Shown: positions 52,307-61,451 of the stretch, in pieces
Layout: each line of letters begins with the position of its first letter
Numbering within the stretch: position 1 is the stretch's first letter
Source of the DNA: Olivibacter jilunii
GTDB taxonomy: Bacteria > Bacteroidota > Bacteroidia > Sphingobacteriales > Sphingobacteriaceae
Direction: 5' to 3'
DNA: 64,000 bases
Assembly (NCBI RefSeq): GCF_900607235.1
Contig: NZ_LR027860.1
Coordinates: 30,477-94,476 of the forward strand
The notes under the pieces: generated by a model
Seen by the model: the letters and a program-made list of their open reading frames with translations, nothing else
Told to the model about the DNA's origin: nothing
Database searches by the model: none
Translations under genes and position numbers: made by a program

Positions 52307-52790
52307 CGTAAATTGTTTTTAAGTAAAGTATATTCTTTTAGGAAGGAACTTGCCAGAGCATCCATTCAAAAAATGAATGATGAGATGCATTGCTTCATTA
52401 CCATAATGATCTTATTCTATTAAAAATTACCGCTCAGTCGATATCGATTGCTAAATAATTTGATAAAAAAAGAAGTATTGTTCCAAGGGTTCATGATCTG
52501 TAGCCTCGAGCTACCTAGTAGCCCTATATCAACCAATTTTACCCTTTTCTTTTGGAGATATGCAATAAAGGTAATAAAATAATTGACAACCAATGAATTG
52601 TACCACTTTATTTTTTTAAGTCTCCCTCTTTAAATCATTGCTTTTTTTTGTTATTACCAACCAAAAAAGTTATCTTTACATTTTAGAGTACAGTTAGCAT
52701 TCTACAGGTTACCACTTTCCTTCTTTCTACACTGCCAAAGTGGGCTTCAAATTTTTTCTGCATTCTTGATTTATTTACACAATTAGTTTT
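52307..52790. other. non-coding gap
   Basis: 484 bp, AT-rich, no credible ORF. It is the divergent promoter region between the small-gene cluster and the first desaturase gene. TATCTTTA near 52670 is only a near-match to the -7 consensus. Confidence 0.5.
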
Positions 52791-53531
52791 ATGGTTATTT
52801 TCATTTTTTTTATCGGACTATGGTATCTGTCCCTTTTTTCACAAACCTTCTTTCAACATCGATATGCAGCACATGGCTCCTTTACGATGAGTAAGTTTTG
52901 GGAGCGTTTTTTTTTCATCTTCGCCTATCTCACCCAGGGTTCTTCTTACATGAGCGCCCGAGCCTACGCCATTATGCATCGCATGCATCACGCTTATACT
53001 GATACCGAGAAAGATCCTCATTCTCCTCGGTTCTCATCTAATATCTTCAGTATGATGTGGCGTACACGAAATATTTACGGGAATATTGTTAACAATAAAG
53101 AACCGATAGAAACACGGTTTCTTAAAAACTTGCCTGAGTGGAAAGGATTTGATCGCTGGGCACATTCGGGAGTATCGCGACTTCTGTGGGTAGCTGCCTA
53201 TTTCGCTTTTTTTCTATTTTTTGCCAACACCTATTGGTGGTTTTTGCTGTTGCCTATTGTAATCACGATGGGTGCGTTTCATGGCGCGATCGTTAATTGG
53301 TTTGCGCATAAATATGGCTATATAAATTTCAGGTTACGAAACACCGCTAAAAATTTATTGGTTATTGATGTATTGATGCTCGGTGAATCGTACCATAATA
53401 ATCATCATAAGCATCCTTCATCTGTAAATTTCGGAAATCGCTGGCATGAAATAGATCCTGTTTATCCCATCATTGTTTTGTTGAAGTGGCTTCGGATTAT
53501 TCGCTTTCCCAAACTTACTCCAGTAATTTAA
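52791..53531 (+). CDS. fatty acid (acyl-CoA type) desaturase, short form
   Basis: 246 residues with four membrane helices. The three His boxes are HRYAAH (near 23), HRMHHAY (about 63) and HNNHH (about 203), the di-iron ligands of membrane desaturases. It lacks the N-terminal extension seen in the second copy. It introduces a double bond into acyl chains, probably for membrane fluidity. 191 bp upstream of the second desaturase gene. Confidence 0.92.
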   Translation: MVIFIFFIGLWYLSLFSQTFFQHRYAAHGSFTMSKFWERFFFIFAYLTQGSSYMSARAYAIMHRMHHAYTDTEKDPHSPRFSSNIFSMMWRTRNIYGNIVNNKEPIETRFLKNLPEWKGFDRWAHSGVSRLLWVAAYFAFFLFFANTYWWFLLLPIVITMGAFHGAIVNWFAHKYGYINFRLRNTAKNLLVIDVLMLGESYHNNHHKHPSSVNFGNRWHEIDPVYPIIVLLKWLRIIRFPKLTPVI

Positions 53532-53722
53532 CTCATTAAAAGCCGAATAACGATCTGGTTTATTGCTTTTTTGGCGGTTTAGTGCTAGGCGCCGCGAAGT
53601 GTCGATGCAGCTTCCGGAACGAAATCATTGTACCGAACAGAAGCAAATGTTAAGTTATGTTAAGATTTGGGCTATGCTGAAAATCTACCGACTAAAAGAC
53701 GTACCTTACACCAATTAAAAAT

Positions 53723-54736
53723 ATGATGTTATTAGATAAAGTGTTAGATCCGCCATCGTATGGATGGACGGATCGGGATGGGGCCTTCAGTAAACCTACA
53801 ACCAAGCAATTACTCCGCGAGTTTTTAAAACGTATTAATATATTTCAATCCAAAAAAAATTGGTTACCTCTATTTAGCTGGGCTCGCGTACTTTTACTGA
53901 TTCCGCTGCTATTTCTTTTTATATTCAACTATTTCAGCGTCGCTTTATTAGTTGCCGCGTTTATTTACAGCATGATCATTATGGGAACGCACGGAACGAT
54001 CTGGCACCATCGGTATTGCACGCACAAAGCCTACCGTTTTAAGAATCGATTTTGGCGGGTGCTAACACAAAACCTAACGATCAGCATGATTCCCGAAGAA
54101 ATTTATGCCATCTCGCACCACGTGCATCACGCGAAATCAGACAAGCCGGGCGATCCTTATAATGCCAATGGCGGTTTCTTATATTGCTTTTTAGCAGATG
54201 TAAATCATCAACCTATTGCTAAAGACCTCAGTGCAGAGGAATATAAGCAAACTGTGCAACTAATGGCACACACCGGTGTAAAAGCTAATTGCTATAGAAA
54301 GTATCAGAAATGGGGATCAGTTGTACATCCAATGCGTGCTATCTCTGCTTGCTTAGTAAATTGGTTGGTATGGTACGGTATATTTTATTTAATTGGCGGT
54401 CATGCGCTGGCTTGCGCACTCTTTGGTGCCGCAGCTTTCTGGGCAATAGGCGTGCGAACGTTTAATTATGAAGGACATGGAAAAGGAAAAGATAAGCGTA
54501 AAAAAGGCTATGATTTAAACGAAAAAGATATGTCAATTAATCAATTATGGCCAGGTTTTGTTGCAGGGGAATGGCATAATAATCATCATTTATACCCGAG
54601 CAGTGCGCGTTCAGGCTTTTTAAAACATCAGGTAGACTTGGCTTGGTATTATATAAAGTTCTTGCACTTTATCGGTGGCGTAATCACTTACCATGATTCG
54701 AAAGCTTCTTTTATGAAGCGATATAACGGGGCATAA
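53723..54736 (+). CDS. fatty acid (acyl-CoA type) desaturase, long form
   Basis: 337 residues (ATG at 53723; the next codon is also ATG). It has the same fold with boxes HHRYCTHKAY, HHVHHAK and EWHNNHH, and an N-terminal extension of about 55 residues before the first membrane helix. A long middle helix/loop (KQTVQLMAHTGVKAN) distinguishes it from the short copy. Its sequence differs enough to suggest different chain or position specificity. Terminated by a hairpin. Confidence 0.92.
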   Translation: MMLLDKVLDPPSYGWTDRDGAFSKPTTKQLLREFLKRINIFQSKKNWLPLFSWARVLLLIPLLFLFIFNYFSVALLVAAFIYSMIIMGTHGTIWHHRYCTHKAYRFKNRFWRVLTQNLTISMIPEEIYAISHHVHHAKSDKPGDPYNANGGFLYCFLADVNHQPIAKDLSAEEYKQTVQLMAHTGVKANCYRKYQKWGSVVHPMRAISACLVNWLVWYGIFYLIGGHALACALFGAAAFWAIGVRTFNYEGHGKGKDKRKKGYDLNEKDMSINQLWPGFVAGEWHNNHHLYPSSARSGFLKHQVDLAWYYIKFLHFIGGVITYHDSKASFMKRYNGA

Positions 54737-54761
54737 AATAACGACTACTCCTGTTGGAGAG

Positions 54762-54806
54762 GCAAAAAATAGCCAGCGATCTAGTTAAGAGGCTGGCTAT
54801 CTTTAT
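54762..54806. terminator. hairpin terminator after the long desaturase
   Basis: ATAGCCAGC (54769-54777) pairs with GCTGGCTAT (54792-54800) around a 14-base loop, preceded by an A run and followed by CTTTATTTG. It also fits the convergent DUF1080 gene that ends at 54817. Confidence 0.8.
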
Positions 54807-54816
54807 TTGTATAAAG

Positions 54817-55788
54817 CTACTTTGCGGGTGTAATAACAACCTTTCTGAATTCAATCGGACCATGGTCTCCTTGAAAATAGATCGGACCAGGCTCACCTTC
54901 ATTACTGTCGAGCGCACCACCGGTAATACCTGGTATTTCTTGATTCGCAATAATCGTTTTACCATTGGCTACTATGGTAACCATCCGCCCCACCAGTGTA
55001 ATATCGTAACTCTGCCATTCGCCCGGACCTTTTACCGCCATCTCACTTGGCACTAAAAAGCCGTAAACTCCACCGAACAAATGACTATTGGGATGATCTG
55101 TTTTTGGATTGTCAATGATTTGTACTTCGTATCGGCCTCTCAAATAAACACCACTATTGCTCCCCTCTTTATACCTAAATTCCACGTGTAGCTTAAAGTC
55201 GTTAAACTTTTTCTCCGACACCAGGTTTGCACCCGATTCCGGACTCGTCAGAATTCCATCTTTCACTACCCATTGATTTTTGTTCCCAAGTGCCGTCCAC
55301 CCTGTTAAATCTTTTCCATTGAACAGCTCGATTGGTTTTCCCCAAACGGGTTCAGCTGTTCTTGTTAGATAGGGGGCTCTTACTCCAGTAAAAGACTGCT
55401 TTACACCGGCGCTTGTAGTGATTGTCCCCTGAATGCGATCGCCCGATACAGTTCCTTCTAAGACCAAGTCACGGTCTTCGCGCTCCCATTGTGGAGGAAT
55501 AGCAAAACTGAATTTTCCATTCTCAAAATTAACTTTAGCAACAGGCCGTGCACTACCTCCTGTACTAACAAAACGTCCCACCAGTGTTTTAAAGCCCGAC
55601 AACTCCACTTCCAACCAAGATGGTGCCGGTTTGCCATTCTCTTCGACGGTGATATCCCAACGACCGATGAGCTCCCCTCCTTGCACCGCATTGCTGTGGA
55701 TAGGCGCTACCTGTGCCTGTGCGCAAAAAGGCTCGATTGCAGCAAACAATAAACCACATGCTAAGCCTAAAAATAGTTTCTTCTTCAT
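54817..55788 (-). CDS. DUF1080-family secreted protein (3-keto-disaccharide hydrolase-like)
   Basis: 323 residues from ATG 55788 (MKKKLFLGL); a longer frame to 55803 adds five residues. The signal peptide ends near CAQAQ. The first part (about 30-130) is a separate beta domain. The second half is the DUF1080 jelly-roll: GKPIELFNGKDLTGWTALG, NDFKLHVEFRYKEGSNSGVYLRGRYEVQI, GPIYFQGDHGPIEFRKVVI. The family is associated with hydrolysis of 3-keto-glycosides, or glycan binding. Standing alone, substrate unknown. Confidence 0.88.
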   Translation of the reverse strand: MKKKLFLGLACGLLFAAIEPFCAQAQVAPIHSNAVQGGELIGRWDITVEENGKPAPSWLEVELSGFKTLVGRFVSTGGSARPVAKVNFENGKFSFAIPPQWEREDRDLVLEGTVSGDRIQGTITTSAGVKQSFTGVRAPYLTRTAEPVWGKPIELFNGKDLTGWTALGNKNQWVVKDGILTSPESGANLVSEKKFNDFKLHVEFRYKEGSNSGVYLRGRYEVQIIDNPKTDHPNSHLFGGVYGFLVPSEMAVKGPGEWQSYDITLVGRMVTIVANGKTIIANQEIPGITGGALDSNEGEPGPIYFQGDHGPIEFRKVVITPAK

Positions 55789-55929
55789 AAATATGGTATT
55801 CAATAGTTATTATGGTCAATAAAGATATCGTTTTTTACCCATACACGAAATTTTTAGACTGAATAGACTTTTCTTAACCATAGCTTCCATTTTTCAAATG
55901 GGTGTTTTCGGTTTAGGAAAATGCTTAAG

Positions 55930-56568
55930 CTACATTTCCAGATATCCCTGAAATGTGGTAACGAACTTGCCAACATCAACCCCATCACACAGCGCATGAT
56001 GTACATGTATAGACATGGGAAGCAAGATCTGATCATTTTGAAATAGGTATTTCCCAAAGGTGATTTTTGGTATGCCATTATCTTGCCCCCCATATAAAGC
56101 ATGTTCCATTTGTGTAAAGGAAATGTAGGGCAGCACCGAATAGTGTATAACATCCCGGCAATTTGCATCCGTTTGTAATCCACGCGACTGCTTTTCTAAA
56201 TTAATTTGTTTTTTTAGTTCTACTTGAAAGCGCTCAAATTCATCGTAAAAATCAAAATAGGCAAAGCCGAAAGTTTCGTCAGGCCTGATGACGGTAATGG
56301 ACCCGCCAATTTCGTGATACTCCAGGACGTTGTTGTCATGTATGCGATAACGAAAAGCCTGCACTTCGTTAACCGCCCGCAGCGATAAGTATAAATAATA
56401 GCAAAAAAACGAGACATTATAAGTCTTACAATATGCAAAAGCTTTCGTACAATTTAACTGCGTGGTGACACCCCAGAACGGTTTTTCAAAGGATCTAAAA
56501 AAGTCGTAATGAGCTTGCCGTTTCCAGTTCAGCGTATTGACTTGGTTATAAGAAACTTCTTTTTTCAT
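55930..56568 (-). CDS. chloramphenicol-acetyltransferase-like acyltransferase
   Basis: 212 residues, with the whole CAT fold: the start NTLNWKRQAHYDFFRSFEKPFWGVTTQLN, then FRYRIHDNNVLEYHEIGGSITVI, and catalytic HHALCDGVDVGKF (general-base His, about 190). The overall length matches type A CAT. Chromosomal location and divergence from an AraC regulator suggest a housekeeping acetyltransferase; chloramphenicol acetylation cannot be assumed. Confidence 0.88.
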   Translation of the reverse strand: MKKEVSYNQVNTLNWKRQAHYDFFRSFEKPFWGVTTQLNCTKAFAYCKTYNVSFFCYYLYLSLRAVNEVQAFRYRIHDNNVLEYHEIGGSITVIRPDETFGFAYFDFYDEFERFQVELKKQINLEKQSRGLQTDANCRDVIHYSVLPYISFTQMEHALYGGQDNGIPKITFGKYLFQNDQILLPMSIHVHHALCDGVDVGKFVTTFQGYLEM

Positions 56569-56580
56569 GCGACAAATATC

Positions 56581-56588
56581 TATTTTTG
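56581..56588 (+). promoter_or_regulatory. candidate -7 box (TATTTTTG) of the AraC gene
   Basis: TATTTTTG matches TAnnTTTG, 13 bp from the divergent CAT-like start and 53 bp before the ATG at 56641. No TTTG is seen at the expected -33 position. Confidence 0.4.
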
Positions 56589-56640
56589 CTCGTGGAGCCT
56601 TGGTGCAAAAAAGGATTTTAAACAGCGCAAACGGATTTTT

Positions 56641-57630
56641 ATGTATACCTTATATAGCCATGAATTCACCCAATTAGTGGACCGGCAATTTGCTGATTCG
56701 GAAAAAGGCCAGTATAAAGCGTTAAAGCATGTCGGTCAATTTAATGCTATAACGCGTACGTCCAACAACAGCAATTTTAACATACTTCAATTCGAGTCGT
56801 CCTTTCAGGAGGAAGTACGTGTCGTTAACTTTCGAGACTTCAATCATACCAGCTTCCACTTCCAACTTGAAGGGCATTCGAACGCGCGTATCTCTTGTTT
56901 CGGGGATGCGCTACCCATGAAGCAGGGTGAATTTAATGTAATGAATTGTATTGATCCTATCAGTAATTTCTCGTTTCCAAAACAGAAAGACTATAGTTAT
57001 ATATGCCTAGGGATTAATCAACAATACCTTACATCACTATTGGAACAGTGCGGAGCCGAATGGCAGAAAATAGCTAAAAAGCTAGCAAAAGACCAACCCT
57101 TTACTTTATTTGACAAACCAAAGCATTTTGGCTCCTTACTAAAACAAACCCTTTACGCAATCATTCATCCTCCGGTGGCCGATTCTTTAATTTCTACCTA
57201 TGTCCCCCATAAAATTGAAGAATTGATATTACTTATCCTAAATGAATCATCGCTTAGTCAGAAAAGAAACACTTTTCCTTTCAGTCAACGCGACGTCGAC
57301 TTACTTCACGATTTAAAAATATACTTAGACGATAATTTCCTGAAGCAGCATAACCTTTCCGGGCTGGCCAGACAGGCCGGTATCAATGAATTCAAACTAA
57401 AGAAAGGCTTCAAAATCTTATTTAACTATTCAGTGTTTGGCTACATCAACCATTTGCGTATGCAATATAGTTATAAACTCCTCCAAGCAAGAGCTCTTCC
57501 TTTGGGTGCAATTGCGGCCTTGGTTGGCTATCAATCTGATGCCTCCTTTATACGTGCCTTTAAAAACTATTATGGGTACGCGCCGAATAAAAGTAAGCCC
57601 CTTGGAAATGGTTGTTTTCAGGGATTATAG
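56641..57630 (+). CDS. AraC-family transcriptional regulator
   Basis: 329 residues from ATG 56641; the in-frame ATG at 56509 would lie inside the divergent CAT-like gene. The N-terminal part is a long effector-type domain. The C-terminal double HTH has LDDNFLKQHNLSGLARQAGINEFKLKKGFK and the second helix pair AIAALVGYQSDASFIRAFKNYYGYAP, the AraC signature. Probably regulates the divergent acetyltransferase. Confidence 0.9.
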   Translation: MYTLYSHEFTQLVDRQFADSEKGQYKALKHVGQFNAITRTSNNSNFNILQFESSFQEEVRVVNFRDFNHTSFHFQLEGHSNARISCFGDALPMKQGEFNVMNCIDPISNFSFPKQKDYSYICLGINQQYLTSLLEQCGAEWQKIAKKLAKDQPFTLFDKPKHFGSLLKQTLYAIIHPPVADSLISTYVPHKIEELILLILNESSLSQKRNTFPFSQRDVDLLHDLKIYLDDNFLKQHNLSGLARQAGINEFKLKKGFKILFNYSVFGYINHLRMQYSYKLLQARALPLGAIAALVGYQSDASFIRAFKNYYGYAPNKSKPLGNGCFQGL

Positions 57631-57647
57631 AAATGAGTTTCCTGTAC

Positions 57648-57655
57648 TAATTTTG
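57648..57655 (+). promoter_or_regulatory. candidate -7 box (TAATTTTG) before the WG-repeat-like lipoprotein
   Basis: TAATTTTG fits TAnnTTTG, 22 bp before the ATG at 57678. The -33 element is not clear. Confidence 0.45.
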
Positions 57656-57677
57656 ATGTAGAAATCATACATCAACA

Positions 57678-59204
57678 ATGGCTACCTGGAGCTTTAGCTA
57701 CACTTTTTTTATTTCAGTTGTTTTCTGTTGCTCCATGCACGCCTGTCAAAGCAAAACGAAGGTGATCGCAACCACTGTAGAAACCAATTCCCTTCAGCTA
57801 TATCCTTATCTTGGCAGCAATGGACTTTATGGTTACGCTGACACGGCGATGCGCTTGGTGGTTTCCCCATGTTATATTACTGCGAATAAGTTTACTCATA
57901 CCGGTTTTGCCGTCGTACAAGATACGACACTGCAATATGGTGTCATCAACACTCTTGGGAATATCGTTGTGCCTATAAAGTATAAACATATTTATCTTCA
58001 AGAACTGGACAACTACACGTTAATGTGGACGGAAGAGACTTATACTACGCGATGGCGTTTCTGGAATTGGCGCTTTCTTCCCGGTCTTTCGCTTATGGGA
58101 TCTTCAAAAAATGATAACCGTTTATTTGACACCAAGGTTAACATGTCTAAACTAAAAATCACTATTATTGAAAACAAGCAAGTTATTTATGATAATGAAG
58201 TACAGACTTCTGAAAGCTATCGTTACCACATGGAGGTTAATAATTTGGGCGACGGATATTTTTTACACAAAAGAAAATTATATCAACTAAATGATGGCAA
58301 AGCAAAGGTCATAAGCAACCATATTGAAAATGTTATTGGATATGACCAATTGTTTCAAGTTAACGGTAACAACTATTATATCACCGATCGAAATAACCGA
58401 AAAACAGATGGACGGATATTTAGAAAAAAAGACAGTTTAATTTATACTGTTAAAGGCGAAAGCCATGCCATTAAACTGCATAAAGACGACTACCTTTACC
58501 AAAATATCGCGCAAGTGTTTGAAGATACAGAAGGCAAGCAGTACCTCTTCCCTGAAATGAAGATAGCATTTCCCCAATCTGTCGAAACTCTAATTGATGA
58601 TCATATTTTAGCTGATTCGGTATTACAGCAAGCGATGTTATTAGCGCCCATTGCCGGAACAAATTGCTTCTTAGTACGCTCGTTCGACCAAATAACCGGC
58701 CAGATTAAACACAAAGTTCTTCAATCGGATGGAAGGTGGGTGTCCCAACCTTCCGGCGAACATAATTTTACATTACGTTATCCTACCGGCGATATCGTAT
58801 GGCCCGAATTATCCACTGTAATCAATCCAAATGCTTTGAAAGATTTTCGTGCCATTGCTTACGAAGATGTATCCGAAAATATGCATTGGTTGATCATAAC
58901 TCTTAAGCGAGGCGATCACCAGAGACAAGGCCTTTGGAATAAACAGGAAAATCGTTGGATTTGGAATCCCGATAATTATAGCATCCGCTGCTTGGATGCC
59001 GAAAAGGGGTTATGGTCTTTTAGGCCTGAACGTGAAAAGGCCTACGGTATTTATCGTCCAAAAACAGGTGAGGTTTTAATTACCCCGACCTATTTTGACA
59101 TCAATAGCGATGGGATGGTTACCTTACAGGAGAACGGACAATATATACGTTTCTACGTCGATTTTGAGAGCTTACAGGAATATCGGGATAAAATCAGGAA
59201 ATAA
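57678..59204 (+). CDS. WG-repeat-like lipoprotein, 508 residues
   Basis: The N-terminus has a hydrophobic core and a lipobox region (CCSMHACQSK; the acylated Cys is one of 15/16/21). After that, WG/KWG-type repeat units are visible: GSNGLYGYADTAMRLVVSPCYITANKF, QYGVINTLGNIVVPIKYKHIYL, and near the end YGIYRPKTGEVLITPTYFDINSDG. The middle region is less repetitive. WG-repeat proteins have beta-hairpin repeats of unknown ligand. The function is not known. Confidence 0.78.
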   Translation: MATWSFSYTFFISVVFCCSMHACQSKTKVIATTVETNSLQLYPYLGSNGLYGYADTAMRLVVSPCYITANKFTHTGFAVVQDTTLQYGVINTLGNIVVPIKYKHIYLQELDNYTLMWTEETYTTRWRFWNWRFLPGLSLMGSSKNDNRLFDTKVNMSKLKITIIENKQVIYDNEVQTSESYRYHMEVNNLGDGYFLHKRKLYQLNDGKAKVISNHIENVIGYDQLFQVNGNNYYITDRNNRKTDGRIFRKKDSLIYTVKGESHAIKLHKDDYLYQNIAQVFEDTEGKQYLFPEMKIAFPQSVETLIDDHILADSVLQQAMLLAPIAGTNCFLVRSFDQITGQIKHKVLQSDGRWVSQPSGEHNFTLRYPTGDIVWPELSTVINPNALKDFRAIAYEDVSENMHWLIITLKRGDHQRQGLWNKQENRWIWNPDNYSIRCLDAEKGLWSFRPEREKAYGIYRPKTGEVLITPTYFDINSDGMVTLQENGQYIRFYVDFESLQEYRDKIRK

Positions 59205-59209
59205 ATCAG

Positions 59210-59803
59210 TTATGCATTCTTAACAATTTTCACTAATCGCACAAGAACCGGTGATGTTAGTAAAAGAATAAGACCTATGGTGATATAGTTGAGATAGGGC
59301 TTCAACATTGGCACTTTGCCTATTAAATATCCTGTGAGTGAAAACCCAACTACATAAAAAAGGGAACCTACAGCGGCATACAGTAAAAACTTATTGAAAT
59401 GGACCTTAGTAATACCGGCAACAATAGGCACAAAAGTACGAACCACAGGAAAAAATAAAGCAACAGCAATTGCTAAAGAGCCATGTTTTTGAAAGAACCG
59501 CTGTGCACTTATTAAGTAGGTTTGCTTAAAGAATCGGGAATCTTGTCGCGTATGCAGATATGGTGCTATTTTTTTACCGAATATATATCCCGTTATATTG
59601 CCGGCAATAGCAGCGATAGTTAGCAGCATACATAGTGTCGGCAGGTCATAATGATATCTACCGGCTGCAATTAGCACACCGGCGGTAAACATAAACCCAC
59701 CACTCGGTAAGAAAAAGAGAAAAATCAACCCGATCTGTCCATAAACAGAAAAAATCAAAAACAACATGCCCCCCTGGTTTAGCAACGCTTCCGTATCAAA
59801 CAT
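59210..59803 (-). CDS. DedA-family membrane protein
   Basis: 197 residues with five to six membrane helices. The DedA signatures are present: FFLPSGGFMFTAGVLIAAG, GNITGYIFGKKIAPYL, FFQKHGSLAIAVALFFPVVRTFVPIVAGITKV (with the FxR and GxxxV elements). DedA proteins are lipid scramblases or transporters (undecaprenyl phosphate type in known cases). Convergent with the WG-like gene. Confidence 0.92.
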   Translation of the reverse strand: MFDTEALLNQGGMLFLIFSVYGQIGLIFLFFLPSGGFMFTAGVLIAAGRYHYDLPTLCMLLTIAAIAGNITGYIFGKKIAPYLHTRQDSRFFKQTYLISAQRFFQKHGSLAIAVALFFPVVRTFVPIVAGITKVHFNKFLLYAAVGSLFYVVGFSLTGYLIGKVPMLKPYLNYITIGLILLLTSPVLVRLVKIVKNA

Positions 59804-59981
59804 GACACAAACATACTAAATTCAGTATTTGCAAAAGAAGAATATGGTCTTACGCGCATGAGGTAATTGTGTTGATACGCAAAAAACAAGCAAAGGAGCC
59901 TTTCATCCCAAAAAAAGCACTATTCATCCCAATTAATTGCGTCAGGACAGTTAATTATTTAGCATTGTACAAAATAAGAAT

Positions 59982-61451
59982 ATGAAACTAAGAAGAATCG
60001 AAGCCATTGTCGCTACCGTTATTACACTGGTTGTTATGGTAATAATGTTTGGCAAAAAAACGAAAAACTGGGAAGCTAGGACGTCGCTATTTCTAGAAAA
60101 GCCCTTTGAAGAAAAGGGAATGACTTTTAACTTTTTTGAAAACCATCTTTTGCCGACCCTATTATTTGTAGCACTTTTCTATATAGCTTTTCTCACATTC
60201 AATAATTTCATTATTCCCAGATACATAAACAAAGCGAAGTACGAAATGGCACTCTTTACATCTTTTCTTACGCTTTTTATTTTGTGGTTTGGCTTTGCCT
60301 ACTGTGAGTGGATGCAGCATCGATATAATAGACTAACTGTTTGGGCCTATTTTGGCGAAAGCGGGAGGGTAATCAGCTCTATTGTTTCTATTGTTCTATT
60401 TATTAGTACTTATACGTTAGCGAAACAAGGGCGTCTCTTTTTACTTCAAAAAAAATTAAATCTGTCATCGACACTTCTAAAAGAAAGTTTAATTGCTTTC
60501 TCCGTTATATCATCTGCCTATTTGTTCCTTCTGGTTTTTAATGGAAGTATGGCCTTTTTCTGGCTTATAATTTCCATTTATCTATTTATTATGTATAGTA
60601 TAGAAATGTACGGATTACTCCCATTTTGTAGCAAAGCCAAATACAGTTTAAAACAATACCTCTATGTACGATTGCCTCTTTCGTTTCTTATTTATGCACC
60701 ATTTGGATTTGTAGTGGTTAGCGGGCTAGGATTCAACACTAATGCCTTTTTCGCGTTATGGTGCTGTACTTGTCTAATCTCTATCCCGGTTATTAAACAC
60801 CTATATCACCTAAAGCTGCAACATCATACAAAATTAGGTAATCTTGAAAATGCCTTAGGTAATAGTACGGCTAATTTGAGCTTTTTACGTTCGCAAATTA
60901 ATCCTCATTTTTTATTTAACGCATTAAATACTTTATATGGCAGCGCGCTGACAGAGGGCGCAGAGATGACCGCCACGAGTATACAGAAACTCGGTGATAT
61001 TATGCGCTTTATGCTTCATGAGAACATACTAGATAACATACTGTTGGTTAGGGAAATAGAATATTTACACAACTATATAGATCTTCAGAAACTGCGGACA
61101 GATTTATCGCAAAATGTTATCGTGGATTACAATATTCAACAAGTTACTAAGGACCTTTTTATCGCCCCTATGTTGTTGATCCCTTTTGTCGAAAATGCCT
61201 TTAAGCACGGTATAAGTTTAAAAGAGCCGTCGTGGATTAAAGTCAATCTTTCTATGCAGGATGATCGCTTATTTTTTGATGTATACAATAGCGTGCATTT
61301 AAAGCAGATAAATGATCCCGAAAAAAACCGCAGTAGTATAGGTATTCCCAATGTAAGGCAGCGCTTATTACAACTCTATCCTAATAAACACGAGCTTACT
61401 ATACGTCAAACTGATATGGAGTATTTTGTTCACTTAACCCTAACATTATGA
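59982..61451 (+). CDS. LytS-like sensor histidine kinase (operon with TlpA-like protein and LytTR)
   Basis: 489 residues. Eight or so membrane helices in the first 275 residues, then a His_kinase domain with SQINPHFLFNALNTLYGSAL (phospho-acceptor His), and HATPase with PFVENAFKHGISLK and SSIGIPNVRQRLLQLYP. Its stop overlaps the start of the TlpA-like gene by ATGA. Partner is the LytTR gene at 62950. Confidence 0.92.
   Translation: MKLRRIEAIVATVITLVVMVIMFGKKTKNWEARTSLFLEKPFEEKGMTFNFFENHLLPTLLFVALFYIAFLTFNNFIIPRYINKAKYEMALFTSFLTLFILWFGFAYCEWMQHRYNRLTVWAYFGESGRVISSIVSIVLFISTYTLAKQGRLFLLQKKLNLSSTLLKESLIAFSVISSAYLFLLVFNGSMAFFWLIISIYLFIMYSIEMYGLLPFCSKAKYSLKQYLYVRLPLSFLIYAPFGFVVVSGLGFNTNAFFALWCCTCLISIPVIKHLYHLKLQHHTKLGNLENALGNSTANLSFLRSQINPHFLFNALNTLYGSALTEGAEMTATSIQKLGDIMRFMLHENILDNILLVREIEYLHNYIDLQKLRTDLSQNVIVDYNIQQVTKDLFIAPMLLIPFVENAFKHGISLKEPSWIKVNLSMQDDRLFFDVYNSVHLKQINDPEKNRSSIGIPNVRQRLLQLYPNKHELTIRQTDMEYFVHLTLTL

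Noticed and set aside
55930-56568. Acquired chloramphenicol resistance gene
   Set aside because: No mobile element is nearby and base composition is like its neighbours; only a CAT-like acetyltransferase can be claimed.
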